A DNA stretch of 64,000 bases from Microbacterium terricola (lineage in GTDB: Bacteria; Actinomycetota; Actinomycetes; Actinomycetales; Microbacteriaceae). The notes under the pieces were generated by a model that did no database searches, was not told the DNA's origin, and worked only from the letters and a program-made list of their open reading frames with translations. The DNA lies in contig NZ_AP027141.1 in the NCBI RefSeq assembly GCF_027943945.1, forward strand, positions 2,480,001 through 2,544,000. Direction: 5' to 3'. Below, piece after piece: positions 11,232-19,960 of the stretch (positions within the stretch are counted from its first letter, which is position 1; every line of letters starts with the position of its first letter). A program made the position numbers and the translations under genes.

Positions 11232-11423
11232 CTAGCCGACGTCGGCGATAGGACGTTGCAGGGCCTCTGTGACGGCCGTCTCGGGCACCCGATAGCTGCG
11301 GCCGAAGCGCACGGCGGGAAGCTCGCCGGCGTGCACGAGACGGTAGACCGTCATCTTCGACACGCGCATCAACTCCGCGACCTCGGCCACGGTCAGAAAG
11401 CGCACGTCTGGCAGCTCGGCCAT
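11232..11423 (-). CDS. bldC: BldC-family helix-turn-helix regulator
   Basis: This is a 63-residue MerR-like winged helix DNA-binding domain, nearly all of it covered by FLTVAEVAELMRVSKMTVYR and LVHAGELPAVRFGRSYRVPE. BldC proteins bind direct repeats cooperatively and control development in Streptomyces; in unicellular actinobacteria the role is less clear. The inner ATG at 11423 is preferred over one at 11462 because AAGGGA lies seven bases before it and the family starts with MAELPDVRFL. Its neighbour is the AURKAIP1-like gene, as in many relatives. Confidence 0.9.
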   Translation of the reverse strand: MAELPDVRFLTVAEVAELMRVSKMTVYRLVHAGELPAVRFGRSYRVPETAVTEALQRPIADVG

Positions 11424-11512
11424 CTCGATGTCCCTTACAATCCCCGGATGTTGCTCAGCCACACTCTATGTGGTGCGCGCGACGCGTGTAAACCTCTGTG
11501 ACTGCTGTGATC

Positions 11513-12445
11513 TCACCGAGAATCCGCGCGTGACCTCTCCCGAGCCTCTCGCGCCACCTGGCGCACGACCTTCCGGGCGTCGCGCAGCTGCTTCTCCGCA
11601 TCGCGCTGGGCACGCTGCGCCTCGCGGTAGCGCTTGTCCCCGGCGATCGCCGCATCCTCTTCCTCGAACAGCGCGCGGGCGGGCACGGCCCCGCTCTTCC
11701 GGCGTCCGTCTGCGTCGGCGATGTAGTCCGCGACACCGTCGAGGCTGATCCGCAGCCCCTCCGCGAACGGGTCGCGGTCGGCGACGAAGACGCCCGCGTC
11801 CACCGCGGCGCGCAGATCGGGGTAGGAGTCGGCGCTCACGAGCTGTCGGAACAGCGCATCCTCGCGGCGGGTGATCTCCGCCGCATCGGCTCCGGTCTCG
11901 CGCATCGACCGCGCGTAGCCTGCCGCCACGATGCCCGCCCATCGCGCGGCACCGGTCACGAGCAGGATCACCGTCATCCGCTCGTCGTGCGTGAGGGGTG
12001 TGTCGGCGAGGATGCGCAGTCCCGCATCCATCCAGGCAGCGCCGTTCGGCGTCAGCGGCGACCCGGTGATCGCCACGTCGAGCACCCAGGGATGCCGGTG
12101 ATACGACGCCAGCTGGGCGCGGTAGAGCTCCTCGAGCCCCGCACGCCAGCCGTCGGCCTCGCGGACGGACTCAGGCGGCGCTCCGGTGGCGTCCTCGTGC
12201 ATCAGGAGCACGAGATCGTCCTTCGCGCTCACGTAGCGGTACAGCGACATGGGCGTGTAGCCGAGCCGCGCCGCGACTCCCGCCATGGACACCGCCGCGA
12301 GCCCCTCGGCGTCGGCGATCTCGACCGCCGCGTCGACGATCTGTTCGACGCTCATCTCGCGCTTGGGGCCGCGCTGCGGATTCGCGGCCACGCCCCAGGC
12401 CAGCGCGATCCCGCGCGGCAGTTCGACGTCGTCAGCTTCTGCCAT
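11513..12445 (-). CDS. TetR/AcrR family transcriptional regulator
   Basis: This is a 310-residue repressor. The helix-turn-helix lies at about residues 33-80 (IVDAAVEIADAEGLAAVSMA, then GVAARLGYTPMSLYRYVSAK). An ActR-like ligand-binding domain follows. The last 60 residues form a charged, coiled-coil-like tail (REAQRAQRDAEKQLRDARKV) longer than in most of the family. It is divergent from an ABC exporter operon and probably represses it. TAGGAT on the minus strand (12457-12452) lies six bases before the start, so its own message is leaderless. Confidence 0.88.
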   Translation of the reverse strand: MAEADDVELPRGIALAWGVAANPQRGPKREMSVEQIVDAAVEIADAEGLAAVSMAGVAARLGYTPMSLYRYVSAKDDLVLLMHEDATGAPPESVREADGWRAGLEELYRAQLASYHRHPWVLDVAITGSPLTPNGAAWMDAGLRILADTPLTHDERMTVILLVTGAARWAGIVAAGYARSMRETGADAAEITRREDALFRQLVSADSYPDLRAAVDAGVFVADRDPFAEGLRISLDGVADYIADADGRRKSGAVPARALFEEEDAAIAGDKRYREAQRAQRDAEKQLRDARKVVRQVAREARERSRADSR

Positions 12446-12451
12446 GCCCTC

Positions 12452-12530
12452 ATCCTAGGACTGCGTAGAACCTAAACGGTGTGTTAAGGTCATAAACAGT
12501 TTGGGACGTACACAGTCAGGAGGAGCGACC
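12452..12530. promoter_or_regulatory. Divergent control region with candidate TetR operator
   Basis: The 85 bases between tetR and the ABC genes hold the leaderless -10 of tetR (TAGGAT, minus strand). An AT-rich segment contains AAACGGT (12473-12479) and ACAGTTT (12496-12502), an imperfect inverted repeat suitable as an operator. AGGAGGAG (12519-12526) is the strong ribosome binding site that decides the ATG at 12531. Confidence 0.5.
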
Positions 12531-13412
12531 ATGCACGCGATCGAGACCAGGGGCCTGCGCAAGGCCTACGGCGGACAGTCCGTGCTGGACGGCCTCGACC
12601 TGACCGTCGCCGCCGGCGAGGTCTTCGCCCTGCTCGGCCCCAATGGCGCGGGCAAGACCACGACGATCGGCATCCTCACCACCCTCGTGCGACCCGATGG
12701 CGGCACGGCGACGGTCGGCGGGGTCGACGTCGTCGCCGACCCGCGCGGCGTCGCACAGCGGATCAGCCTCACCGGCCAGTCCGCGGCGGTCGACGAGGTG
12801 CTCACCGGCACCGAGAACCTGGTCATGCTGGGCAGGCTCTCGGGGCTCACTCCCCGCCGGGCGCGCGATCGCGCCGATGAGCTGCTCGACCGGTTCGACC
12901 TCGCCGACGCCGCCGCACGGCGCGTCGGCACCTACTCCGGCGGCATGCGCCGACGCCTGGATCTCGCGCTCAGCTTCGTGGTGACGCCCCAGGTGCTCTT
13001 CCTCGACGAGCCCACCACCGGGCTCGACACCCGGAGCCGTCGCGAGCTCTGGGACGTCATCCGCGAGCTCGCCTCCGAAGGCACCACGGTGTTCCTCACC
13101 ACCCAGTACCTCGAGGAGGCCGACCGTCTCGCCGACCGCATCGCCGTCCTCGACGGCGGGCGCCTCGTCGCCGGAGGAACGCCCGCCGAGCTGAAGGCGC
13201 GAGCGGGTGCCGACGTCGTCGAGCTGCGCGATGCCGACGGGATGCTCCTGCACGAGGCCCACACCGACGGCACCGCCGCCGACATCCGCCGCGCGCTGGA
13301 CGCCTTCGGCGACGACGCGGGCGTGATCAGCATCCGCCGCCCGACCCTCGACGACGTGTTCCTCGCCCTCACCGGCGGAGCCACCGCCCTCGACTCACGG
13401 AGGTCCGCATGA
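12531..13412 (+). CDS. ABC transporter ATP-binding protein (drug/daunorubicin exporter type)
   Basis: This 293-residue ATPase energises the permease encoded next. Walker A is [12 protein letters not shown], the signature is [12 protein letters not shown], Walker B is [12 protein letters not shown], and the H-loop-equivalent region reads TTQYLEEAD. The DrrA-like C-terminal extension (about residues 220-285, ending in [11 protein letters not shown]) points to the drug-resistance exporter subfamily. The start at 12531 is preferred over 12501 because AGGAGGAG lies just before it. The stop overlaps the permease start (ATGA). Control by the divergent TetR protein is inferred. Confidence 0.92.
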   Translation: MHAIETRGLRKAYGGQSVLDGLDLTVAAGEVFALLGPNGAGKTTTIGILTTLVRPDGGTATVGGVDVVADPRGVAQRISLTGQSAAVDEVLTGTENLVMLGRLSGLTPRRARDRADELLDRFDLADAAARRVGTYSGGMRRRLDLALSFVVTPQVLFLDEPTTGLDTRSRRELWDVIRELASEGTTVFLTTQYLEEADRLADRIAVLDGGRLVAGGTPAELKARAGADVVELRDADGMLLHEAHTDGTAADIRRALDAFGDDAGVISIRRPTLDDVFLALTGGATALDSRRSA

Positions 13413-14197
13413 CCGCTCTCACTCCCGCGCTCCGCCCGGGGATCACCGGCATCACGGCCGAGACCGTGTTCATCGGCCGGAGCCTGCGCCACTCGCTCCG
13501 CGACGGCGAATCGCTGCTGATGGCGATCATGCTGCCGGTGATACTCATGCTCCTGTTCACGTTCGTGTTCGGCGGGGCGCTCGATCCGAGCGGCGGCTAC
13601 GTCGACTACGTCGTGCCGGGCATCATCCTGCTGTGCGCCGGCTTCGGCGCCTCCTCGACGGCCGTGTACGTCGCCAACGACATGAAGACCGGCATCATCG
13701 ACCGGTTCCGCACGATGCCGCTGCGCGCCGGCGCGGTGCTCACCGGCCATGTCGTCGCGAGCCTGCTGCGCAACCTGCTCGCGACCGGCGTCGTGATCGG
13801 CGTCGCGCTCCTGGTCGGCTTCAGGCCGACGGCCGATGCGGCGGGCTGGATCGCCGCGATCGGCCTCGTGGCGCTGTACATCCTCGCGATCACGTACCTC
13901 TTCGCCGCGATCGGCCTCGCCGCGGGCAGCCCGGAGGCGGCCAGCGGATACGGCTTCATCCTGCTCTTCCTGCCCTACCTCTCCAGCGCGTTCGTCCCGG
14001 TCGAGACGCTCCCGTCCTGGCTGCAGTGGATCGCAGAGCACCAGCCGGTGACCCCGATCATCGAGACCCTCCGCGGCCTCCTCATGGGCACCCCGATGGG
14101 CACAGCGCCCTGGTGGGCGCTGGGCTGGTGCGCCCTGATCCTCGCCGTGGCCGTCGGCTGGGGCGCGTGGCTGTTCCGCCGCGAGACCGCCCGCTGA
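13409..14197 (+). CDS. ABC-2 type transporter permease
   Basis: This 262-residue permease has about six membrane segments. It contains the ABC-2 hallmark [20 protein letters not shown] near residue 50 and [36 protein letters not shown] in shorter stretches near the end. Together with the ATPase it forms a DrrAB-like exporter; the exported compound is unknown. It overlaps the ATPase gene by four bases and its stop directly abuts the stop of the convergent arsR-like gene. Confidence 0.92.
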   Translation: MTALTPALRPGITGITAETVFIGRSLRHSLRDGESLLMAIMLPVILMLLFTFVFGGALDPSGGYVDYVVPGIILLCAGFGASSTAVYVANDMKTGIIDRFRTMPLRAGAVLTGHVVASLLRNLLATGVVIGVALLVGFRPTADAAGWIAAIGLVALYILAITYLFAAIGLAAGSPEAASGYGFILLFLPYLSSAFVPVETLPSWLQWIAEHQPVTPIIETLRGLLMGTPMGTAPWWALGWCALILAVAVGWGAWLFRRETAR

Positions 14198-14611
14198 CTA
14201 CCGTCCGGGGAGCTTGCGCAGCGCCGTCTGCACGACGTGCGACACGGATGCGGCGGCGCGCCCGACCGCGTCGGCCGCCTGCGCTGCCGACTCCGGCAGC
14301 GTCGAGCCCGAGGCGGCGGCAGCAGCATCCGCCTCGTCGTCGACGAGGAACGGCACGAGCCAGTCGTCCACCTCGTCCAGCGGCTCCGCCGACAGGCTGT
14401 AGTAGCGGTGCTGGCCCTCCTCGCGCACGGAGACGAGCTGCGCCTCGCGCAGGACCTTGAGGTGCTTGGACACCGTCGGCTGACTGACGCCGAGCTCCTG
14501 CACGATGTGCGAGACGCTCGTACCCCCGGTGGTGGCGGAAGAGCGCTCGAGCAGGAGGTGCAGGATGTCGCGGCGCGTGCCGTCCGCGATCACGTCGAAG
14601 ATGTCCGCCAT
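14198..14611 (-). CDS. ArsR-type winged-helix regulator with C-terminal extension
   Basis: The first 90 residues are a typical ArsR-type winged helix: FDVIADGTRRDILHLLLERS, then ELGVSQPTVSKHLKVLREAQ with wing QHRYYSL. No ArsR metal-binding cysteine set is present. The last 45 residues are alanine-rich and probably flexible or membrane-proximal (SVSHVVQTALRKLPGR). TAACCT on the minus strand (14623-14618) lies six bases before the ATG, indicating a leaderless message. It is divergent from trkH; whether it controls potassium uptake is not known. Confidence 0.85.
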   Translation of the reverse strand: MADIFDVIADGTRRDILHLLLERSSATTGGTSVSHIVQELGVSQPTVSKHLKVLREAQLVSVREEGQHRYYSLSAEPLDEVDDWLVPFLVDDEADAAAAASGSTLPESAAQAADAVGRAAASVSHVVQTALRKLPGR

Positions 14612-14645
14612 GTGCTTAGGTTAGCCGCGCCCCCTGCGGAGTACC

Positions 14646-16124
14646 ATGACGGGGATCGCCGGAGCGAAAGGCAGCCGAAGAATGACGTCCGACCCCTTCG
14701 GGCGGCGCGCGGGGAAGAGCCTGCGGGCCCGGTTGGCGCGGCTCCGGGATGATATTCGCGACCTGACCACGAACTCCCCTTCACGGTTCGCCGTCGGCAT
14801 CTTCGTCACCCTCATCCTCATCTTCACCGGCCTGTACTCGCTGCCGGCCGCGGCGGCAGACGGGCAGCGCACCCCGTTCGCGGACGCCCTGTTCACCGCG
14901 GTGTCCACGATCTGCGTCACCGGCCTGTCGACCGTCGACATGTACTCGCACTGGTCGCCGCTCGGCCACCTGATCACGTACATCGGCGTGAATGTCGGCG
15001 CGCTCGGCGTGCTCACCCTCGCGTCGATCCTCGGACTGGTGATCTCCAAGCGCCTCGGCCTGCGGGCGAAGCTGATCGCCGCCGGGGACTCGAACCCCAT
15101 GCGCGTGCACGGCGGGCCGGTGAACGAGGGCCAGACCGTGCGGCTCGGCGAGGTCGGCCAGCTGCTCGTCACGGTCGCCCTGTCGACCCTGGTGATCGAG
15201 GCCGGGCTCGTGGTCCTGCTGTATCCCTCCCTGGTCCTGGCCGGCGTCGACCCGCTCACCGCCCTCTGGGAAGCCCCGTACTACGCCGCCATGTCGTTCA
15301 CGAACACCGGCTTCGTGCCGAACGCGGGCGGGCTGACGCCGTTCGGCGACGACTACTTCCTGCTGACCGTGCTGATGACGGGCGTCTTCCTCGGCTCGAT
15401 CGGCTTCCCGGTCATCTTCGCGCTCTGGCGCCACCAGTGGCACGTCCGCCGCTGGTCGCTGCACGCGAAGCTGACGCTCATCACGACGACCGCACTGTTC
15501 GTGATCGGCGCGGGCGTCTTCGTCCTGCTCGAATACGACAACCCCGCGACGTTCGGGAGCATGGACGCGTGGGACACCACGTTCCAGGCGTTCTTCCTCT
15601 CGGCGATGACGCGGTCAGGCGGGTTCTCGGTCATCGACATCGGCGACCTGCACGGCTCGAGCCTCGTCGTCGGGTCGATGCTCATGTTCGTCGGCGGCGG
15701 CTCGGCCTCGACGGCCGGCGGCATCAAGGTCACCACCCTCGCGATCCTCGCGCTCGCCGTGGTCGCGGAGGCCAAGGGCCGCCAGTCGGTGGAGGTGTTC
15801 GGCCGCCGCGTCCCGAGCGACGTGCAGCGCGTGGCGCTGTCGGTCGTCGCCTGGGGCGCGACGATCGTGGCACTCTCGACGATCGCAGTCGCGCAGATCA
15901 CGAAAGCCCCCGTCGAGGACGTGCTCTTCGACGTGATCTCGGGGTTCGCCACCGTCGGGCTGTCCACCGGTCTGACCGCGGAGCTGCCCGACCCCGCCGT
16001 CTACGTCATGGCGCTGACGATGTTCATGGGCCGCGTTGGTACAGTGACTCTGGCCGCGGCCGTGGCCGCGACGAACCGTTCGCAGCTCTACTCGCTGCCG
16101 GTGGAAAGGCCGATCGTTGGTTGA
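14646..16124 (+). CDS. trkH: TrkH family potassium uptake membrane protein
   Basis: This channel-like subunit of a Trk/Ktr potassium uptake system has 492 residues and about ten membrane segments. Pore-loop signatures are visible as TAVSTICVTGLST, AMSFTNTGFVPNAGG, SAMTRSGGFSVIDIGDL and SGFATVGLSTG, the four filter-like repeats expected of the family. The cytoplasmic partner TrkA overlaps its end by eight bases. Two starts are possible: ATG 14646, or ATG 14682 (MTSDPFGRR). The first is reported, but the second would still leave the family core intact. Confidence 0.92.
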   Translation: MTGIAGAKGSRRMTSDPFGRRAGKSLRARLARLRDDIRDLTTNSPSRFAVGIFVTLILIFTGLYSLPAAAADGQRTPFADALFTAVSTICVTGLSTVDMYSHWSPLGHLITYIGVNVGALGVLTLASILGLVISKRLGLRAKLIAAGDSNPMRVHGGPVNEGQTVRLGEVGQLLVTVALSTLVIEAGLVVLLYPSLVLAGVDPLTALWEAPYYAAMSFTNTGFVPNAGGLTPFGDDYFLLTVLMTGVFLGSIGFPVIFALWRHQWHVRRWSLHAKLTLITTTALFVIGAGVFVLLEYDNPATFGSMDAWDTTFQAFFLSAMTRSGGFSVIDIGDLHGSSLVVGSMLMFVGGGSASTAGGIKVTTLAILALAVVAEAKGRQSVEVFGRRVPSDVQRVALSVVAWGATIVALSTIAVAQITKAPVEDVLFDVISGFATVGLSTGLTAELPDPAVYVMALTMFMGRVGTVTLAAAVAATNRSQLYSLPVERPIVG

Positions 16125-16788
16125 GCAGATCAGGGGCGATGCGCCCGTCCTGGTGATCGGACTGGGGCGCTTCGGCGCCGCGTGCGCCGGCGAACTCGAC
16201 CGGCTCGATCGAGACGTGCTCGCGATCGACGAGAGCCTCGAACTCGTGCAGAAGTGGTCAGAGCGGGTCACCCACACCGTTCAGGCCGACGCGAAGAACA
16301 TCGACGCGCTGAAGCAGATCGGCGCGCAGGACTTCCAGGTTGCCGTGGTCGCCGTGGGCTCGTCGATCGAAGCATCCGTGCTCATCACCGCGAACCTCGT
16401 CGACCTGAAGGTGCCGCAGATCTGGGCCAAGGCCGTCTCCCAGTCGCACGGCAAGATCCTCGCCCGCGTCGGCGCGAACCACGTGATCTACCCCGAGCGG
16501 GAGGCCGGCGAGCGCGTCGCGCACCTCGTGAGCGGACGGATGCTGGACTTCATCCGCTTCGACGACGATTTCGTGCTGGCGAAGATGTACCCGCCGAAGT
16601 TCATCCGCGGCGTGGGCCTGAACGAGTCGGGCGTGCGCACGAAGTACAACGTCACCGTCGTCGGCGTGAAGAGCCCCGGCAAGCCGTTCCGCTATGCCGA
16701 GGCTCAGACCGTCGTGACCAACCACGACCTGATCATCGTGTCGGGCACCAACAGCGACATCGAGCGCTTCGCCGCCCTCGATCGCTGA
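16117..16788 (+). CDS. trkA: TrkA family potassium uptake protein
   Basis: This is a 223-residue cytoplasmic gating subunit with a Rossmann RCK-N domain opening VLVIGLGRFGAACAGELDRL, the acidic ribose-binding end DVLAIDESLE, and a C-terminal RCK-C domain ending in TNHDLIIVSGTNSDIERFAAL. It binds nucleotide and gates the TrkH pore. The start is a TTG at 16117, inside the end of trkH, preceded by GGAAAGG, so translation is coupled. No other start would keep the first strand of the Rossmann fold. Confidence 0.92.
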   Translation: MVEQIRGDAPVLVIGLGRFGAACAGELDRLDRDVLAIDESLELVQKWSERVTHTVQADAKNIDALKQIGAQDFQVAVVAVGSSIEASVLITANLVDLKVPQIWAKAVSQSHGKILARVGANHVIYPEREAGERVAHLVSGRMLDFIRFDDDFVLAKMYPPKFIRGVGLNESGVRTKYNVTVVGVKSPGKPFRYAEAQTVVTNHDLIIVSGTNSDIERFAALDR

Positions 16789-16802
16789 TCAGCCGCCGGC
16801 GG

Positions 16803-16840
16803 CGTGTCTCGATACGCCGCTGCGCGCCTACTCGACAACC
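16803..16840. repeat. Dispersed REP-like element (TCGATACGCCGC type)
   Basis: GTCTCGATACGCCGCTGCGC followed by GCCTACTCGACAACC lies between trkA and proC. It has the form of a repeat I recall as common in Microbacterium intergenic regions (TTTCGATACGC...GCTACTCAACC). A related copy lies at 58375-58414. Confidence 0.6.
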
Positions 16841-16841
16841 G

Positions 16842-16875
16842 TCGCTCGCCGGCGTCGCCTACGCTCCGGCGGCGA
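16842..16875. terminator. Hairpin containing the proC stop codon
   Basis: TCGCTCGCCGG (16842-16852) pairs with CCGGCGGCGA (16866-16875) with one bulged base. The proC stop (CTA on plus, 16859-16861) lies in the loop. It lies between the convergent trkA and proC and may terminate both. Confidence 0.5.
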
Positions 16876-17701
16876 GCTCTTTCGCGCGGGCCAGCGCAGC
16901 ATCCGTCGCCTCGGTGAAGATGCCCTCCAGGCGCGCCTTCTCGAGCACGCCGATAGCCCGCTCGGTGGTGCCCTTCGGGCTCGTCACGCGGCGACGCAGC
17001 TCGGCGGGCTCCTCGCCCGAGGCCTCGAGCAGTGCGGCGGCGCCGATGAGGGTCTGCTCGGTCATGAGGCGCGCCTGCTCCTCGGTGAACCCCTTGTCGA
17101 CTGCCGCCTTGGCGAACTCCTCGATCAGGAAGTACACGTACGCAGGACCGGAGCCCGAGATCGTCGAGAGCGCGTCGATCTGGCTCTCGTCGACCGTGAT
17201 GACGGTGCCGACCGTCTGGAACAGGCGCTGGACGAGCGCGAGATCGGCCTCGCTCGTGCTCGCGCTGGCCGCGAGGCCGGTGACCGCACGCCCGACCAGC
17301 GCGGGGGTGTTCGGCATCGAGCGCAGCACGGGGATCTCGGCGCCGAGAATGCCCTCGAACGTCGAGATCGTGACACCGGCCGCGAGGCTCACGACGAGCG
17401 TTCCCGGCCGCAGCACCGCCGCGATCTCGCGGAGCAGGTCGGGAACCATTGCCGGCTTCACCCCGATGAGCACGATGTCGGCGGATGCCGCTGCCGCCGT
17501 GTTGGCGTCGGGGTGCTCCTCCAGCGCGACGCTGGTGACCCCGGCCAGGTCGGCGAGCTCGGCCGCCTTCGCCGCCGAGCGGTTCGTGGCCGTCAGGCCC
17601 GCCCCGGCGAGGCCGGAGGTGACCAGACCGTGCAGGATCGCACCGCCCATCGAGCCGGCGCCGAGGATCGCGATGGACGGGAGGGCGAGGTCGGTCGACA
17701 T
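16859..17701 (-). CDS. proC: Pyrroline-5-carboxylate reductase
   Basis: This enzyme performs the last step of proline synthesis, the NAD(P)H-dependent reduction of pyrroline-5-carboxylate. It has 280 residues, normal for the family. The N-terminal Rossmann motif is ILGAGSMGGAILHGLV; the family signature near residue 220 reads STISGSGPAYVYFLIEEFAKA. The start at 17701 (MSTDLALP) is preferred over 17710 because TAGGAT on the minus strand lies seven bases before it, and the outer ATG would fall inside that -10 box. Confidence 0.93.
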   Translation of the reverse strand: MSTDLALPSIAILGAGSMGGAILHGLVTSGLAGAGLTATNRSAAKAAELADLAGVTSVALEEHPDANTAAAASADIVLIGVKPAMVPDLLREIAAVLRPGTLVVSLAAGVTISTFEGILGAEIPVLRSMPNTPALVGRAVTGLAASASTSEADLALVQRLFQTVGTVITVDESQIDALSTISGSGPAYVYFLIEEFAKAAVDKGFTEEQARLMTEQTLIGAAALLEASGEEPAELRRRVTSPKGTTERAIGVLEKARLEGIFTEATDAALARAKELAAGA

Positions 17702-17806
17702 GCGGTCCATCCTATGAGCGCGAGCCCGGTGGCGCCCGGGGGCCGAGGGTTATAGTCGAGGAGTCCGGGGCGCGGTCGCCCTCAGGCGATGCGAAGGATC
17801 GTTCAC

Positions 17807-18919
17807 ATGGCTCTCCTCGACGGGATCACCACCCGCCTCATCGACACCGGCACGCTGAGCATCAGCATCCTCGAGCGCGCGGGCGACGACCCGGCGACGC
17901 CGCACGACCGGACGGTCGTCCTCGTGCACGACGCACTGTCGTCCGCGGCGCTGTGGCAGGAGACGATGCAGGACCTGCCCGGCGACCTCCGCGTGATCGC
18001 GCTCGATCTGCGCGGCTTCGGCGACAGCGAGCACACGCCCGTCGATGCGACGCGCGGCGTCCGCGACTTCAGCGACGACGTGCACGGGGTGCTGAGCGTC
18101 CTGGAGATCGAGATCGCCCACCTCGTCGGCTGGGGCCTCGGCGGCGCGGTGATCCTGCAGTACGCGCTGGACCACCCCTCCCTCAGCCTGACCCTGGAGG
18201 CGCCGATCTCGCCATACGGGTTCGGCGGCACGCGCCGCGACGGGTCGCGCCTCACCGACGACGACGCGGGCACCGGCGGAGGGCTGCCCAACCCCGACTT
18301 CGTGCAGCGTCTCATCGATCACGACACCGGCGAGGACGCGGAGACGTCGCCCCGGCGCGTGTTCCGGGCCGAGTACGTCGCGGCCGACTACACCGGTCCG
18401 TCGGAAGACCTCGGGGTGGAGGCGATGCTCTCGACCTCGACGGCAGCGGGCAACTATCCGGGCGACGCGGTGCCGAGCGACAGCTGGCCCGGGTTCGCGG
18501 CGGGCACCAACGGCGTCCTCAACGCCGTCTCCCCGCAGCACTTCGACGTGTCGGGGATCGTCGGTCTCGCCCAGAAGCCGCCGATCCTGTGGGTGCACGG
18601 AACGGCGGACACGCTCATCTCGGACACCTCGCTCTCCGACGTCAACCACCTGGGCTCGCTCGGCATCGTCCCGGAGTGGCCGGGCGCCGAGATCGCGCCC
18701 GCGCAGCCGATGGTGGCGCAGACACGTGACGTGCTGACCGCGTATGCCGATGCCGGCGGTGCGGTGACCGAGGTGTCGCTCGAGGGCGTCGGACACACCC
18801 CGCACCTGGAGCGCCCCGTCGAGTTCCGCCACGCGCTCCTGTCGATCATCGGCTACATCGGCGCACCCCCGTCGGTGGCTCCGCCCACCGAGGCGATCAT
18901 CCTGCGCTCGGCGGACTGA
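17807..18919 (+). CDS. Alpha/beta hydrolase fold protein lacking the nucleophile serine
   Basis: This 370-residue protein is a clear alpha/beta hydrolase: HDALSSAALWQETM, LRVIALDLRGFGDSEHTPVD, the acid region ILWVHGTADTLIS and the histidine GVGHTPHLERP. The nucleophile elbow, normally G-x-S-x-G, reads LVGWGLGGAVILQY, with glycine (GGC) where serine should be. It is therefore predicted to be inactive as an ordinary hydrolase or to use another mechanism. The start at 17807 was chosen because GAAGGA lies nine bases upstream; an in-frame ATG at 17789 has no such site. Confidence 0.85.
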   Translation: MALLDGITTRLIDTGTLSISILERAGDDPATPHDRTVVLVHDALSSAALWQETMQDLPGDLRVIALDLRGFGDSEHTPVDATRGVRDFSDDVHGVLSVLEIEIAHLVGWGLGGAVILQYALDHPSLSLTLEAPISPYGFGGTRRDGSRLTDDDAGTGGGLPNPDFVQRLIDHDTGEDAETSPRRVFRAEYVAADYTGPSEDLGVEAMLSTSTAAGNYPGDAVPSDSWPGFAAGTNGVLNAVSPQHFDVSGIVGLAQKPPILWVHGTADTLISDTSLSDVNHLGSLGIVPEWPGAEIAPAQPMVAQTRDVLTAYADAGGAVTEVSLEGVGHTPHLERPVEFRHALLSIIGYIGAPPSVAPPTEAIILRSAD

Positions 18920-18952
18920 CACGCCGCGCCGCCGGGCCAATAGGATCAGCCC

Positions 18953-19915
18953 ATGAGTGCATCCGGCGGCAACAAGGCGATCATCGCGGCCCTCCTGGCC
19001 AACCTCGGCATCGCCTTGGCGAAGTTCATCGCCTGGTTCGTGTCGGGCTCCGCCTCGATGCTCGCCGAGGCGATCCACTCGATCGCCGATTCGTGCAACC
19101 AGCTGCTGCTCCTGGCCGGCGGGCGCAAGGCGAAGCGCGCGGCCGACGCCGACCATCCGTTCGGGTACGGACGCGAGCGCTACGTGTACGCGTTCATCGT
19201 CTCGATCATCCTGTTCAGCGTCGGCGGTCTCTTCTCCCTGCGCGAGGGCTACGAGAAGCTGACGCACCCGCACGAGCTCGAGAACGTGTGGGTGCCCATC
19301 TCGGTGCTCCTCATCTCGATCGTGCTCGAGTCGTTCTCGCTGCGCACCGCGATCCGCGAGTCCAACCACGTCCGCGGCAAGGACCAGTCGTGGGTCTCGT
19401 TCGTCCGTCACTCCAAGGCCCCCGAGCTGCCGGTGGTGCTGCTCGAGGACATCGCGGCGCTCACGGGACTGGTGTTCGCGCTCTTCGGCGTCGGCCTGAC
19501 CGCCATCACCGGCAACGCCGTCTTCGACGCGATCGGCACCCTGCTGATCGGCGCGCTGCTGATCGTCGTCGCGATCGTGCTGGGCGTCGAGACCAAGAGC
19601 CTGCTCGTCGGCGAGGGCGCGAACATCGGAGACCACGCCGCGATCGTGGCGGCCATCGAATCCGGCCCCGAGGTCGAGAAGCTCATCCACATCAAGACCC
19701 TGTACCTCGGCCCGGACGAGCTCCTCGTCGCCGCCAAGCTGGGGTTCGCCTCCGACCGTGCACTCGGCGAGGTGGCCGCCGACATCAACGCCATCGAGAC
19801 GCGTGTGCGCGAGGCCGTGCCGACCGCCCGTGTGATCTACCTGGAGCCTGACATCTATCTCGACGACCGGGCGACGCCCTCGACGGCGTCGATCGTCATC
19901 AAGTCGGTCGACTGA
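18953..19915 (+). CDS. Cation diffusion facilitator family transporter
   Basis: This is a 320-residue divalent metal exporter of the CDF family with six membrane segments and a cytoplasmic C-terminal domain. The metal-site motif in membrane segment 2 is AEAIHSIADSCNQ, followed by the family DHPFGYGRERYVYAF. Segment 5 carries LEDIAALTGL, the variant seen in ZnT9-like members rather than the usual HxxxD. The metal is not evident. TAGGAT (18941-18946) lies six bases before the ATG, so the message is leaderless. Confidence 0.9.
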   Translation: MSASGGNKAIIAALLANLGIALAKFIAWFVSGSASMLAEAIHSIADSCNQLLLLAGGRKAKRAADADHPFGYGRERYVYAFIVSIILFSVGGLFSLREGYEKLTHPHELENVWVPISVLLISIVLESFSLRTAIRESNHVRGKDQSWVSFVRHSKAPELPVVLLEDIAALTGLVFALFGVGLTAITGNAVFDAIGTLLIGALLIVVAIVLGVETKSLLVGEGANIGDHAAIVAAIESGPEVEKLIHIKTLYLGPDELLVAAKLGFASDRALGEVAADINAIETRVREAVPTARVIYLEPDIYLDDRATPSTASIVIKSVD

Positions 19916-19960
19916 GGCGGAACCGCCGTCCGACGCGGCTCAGGCCGAGACCGGGAGACC

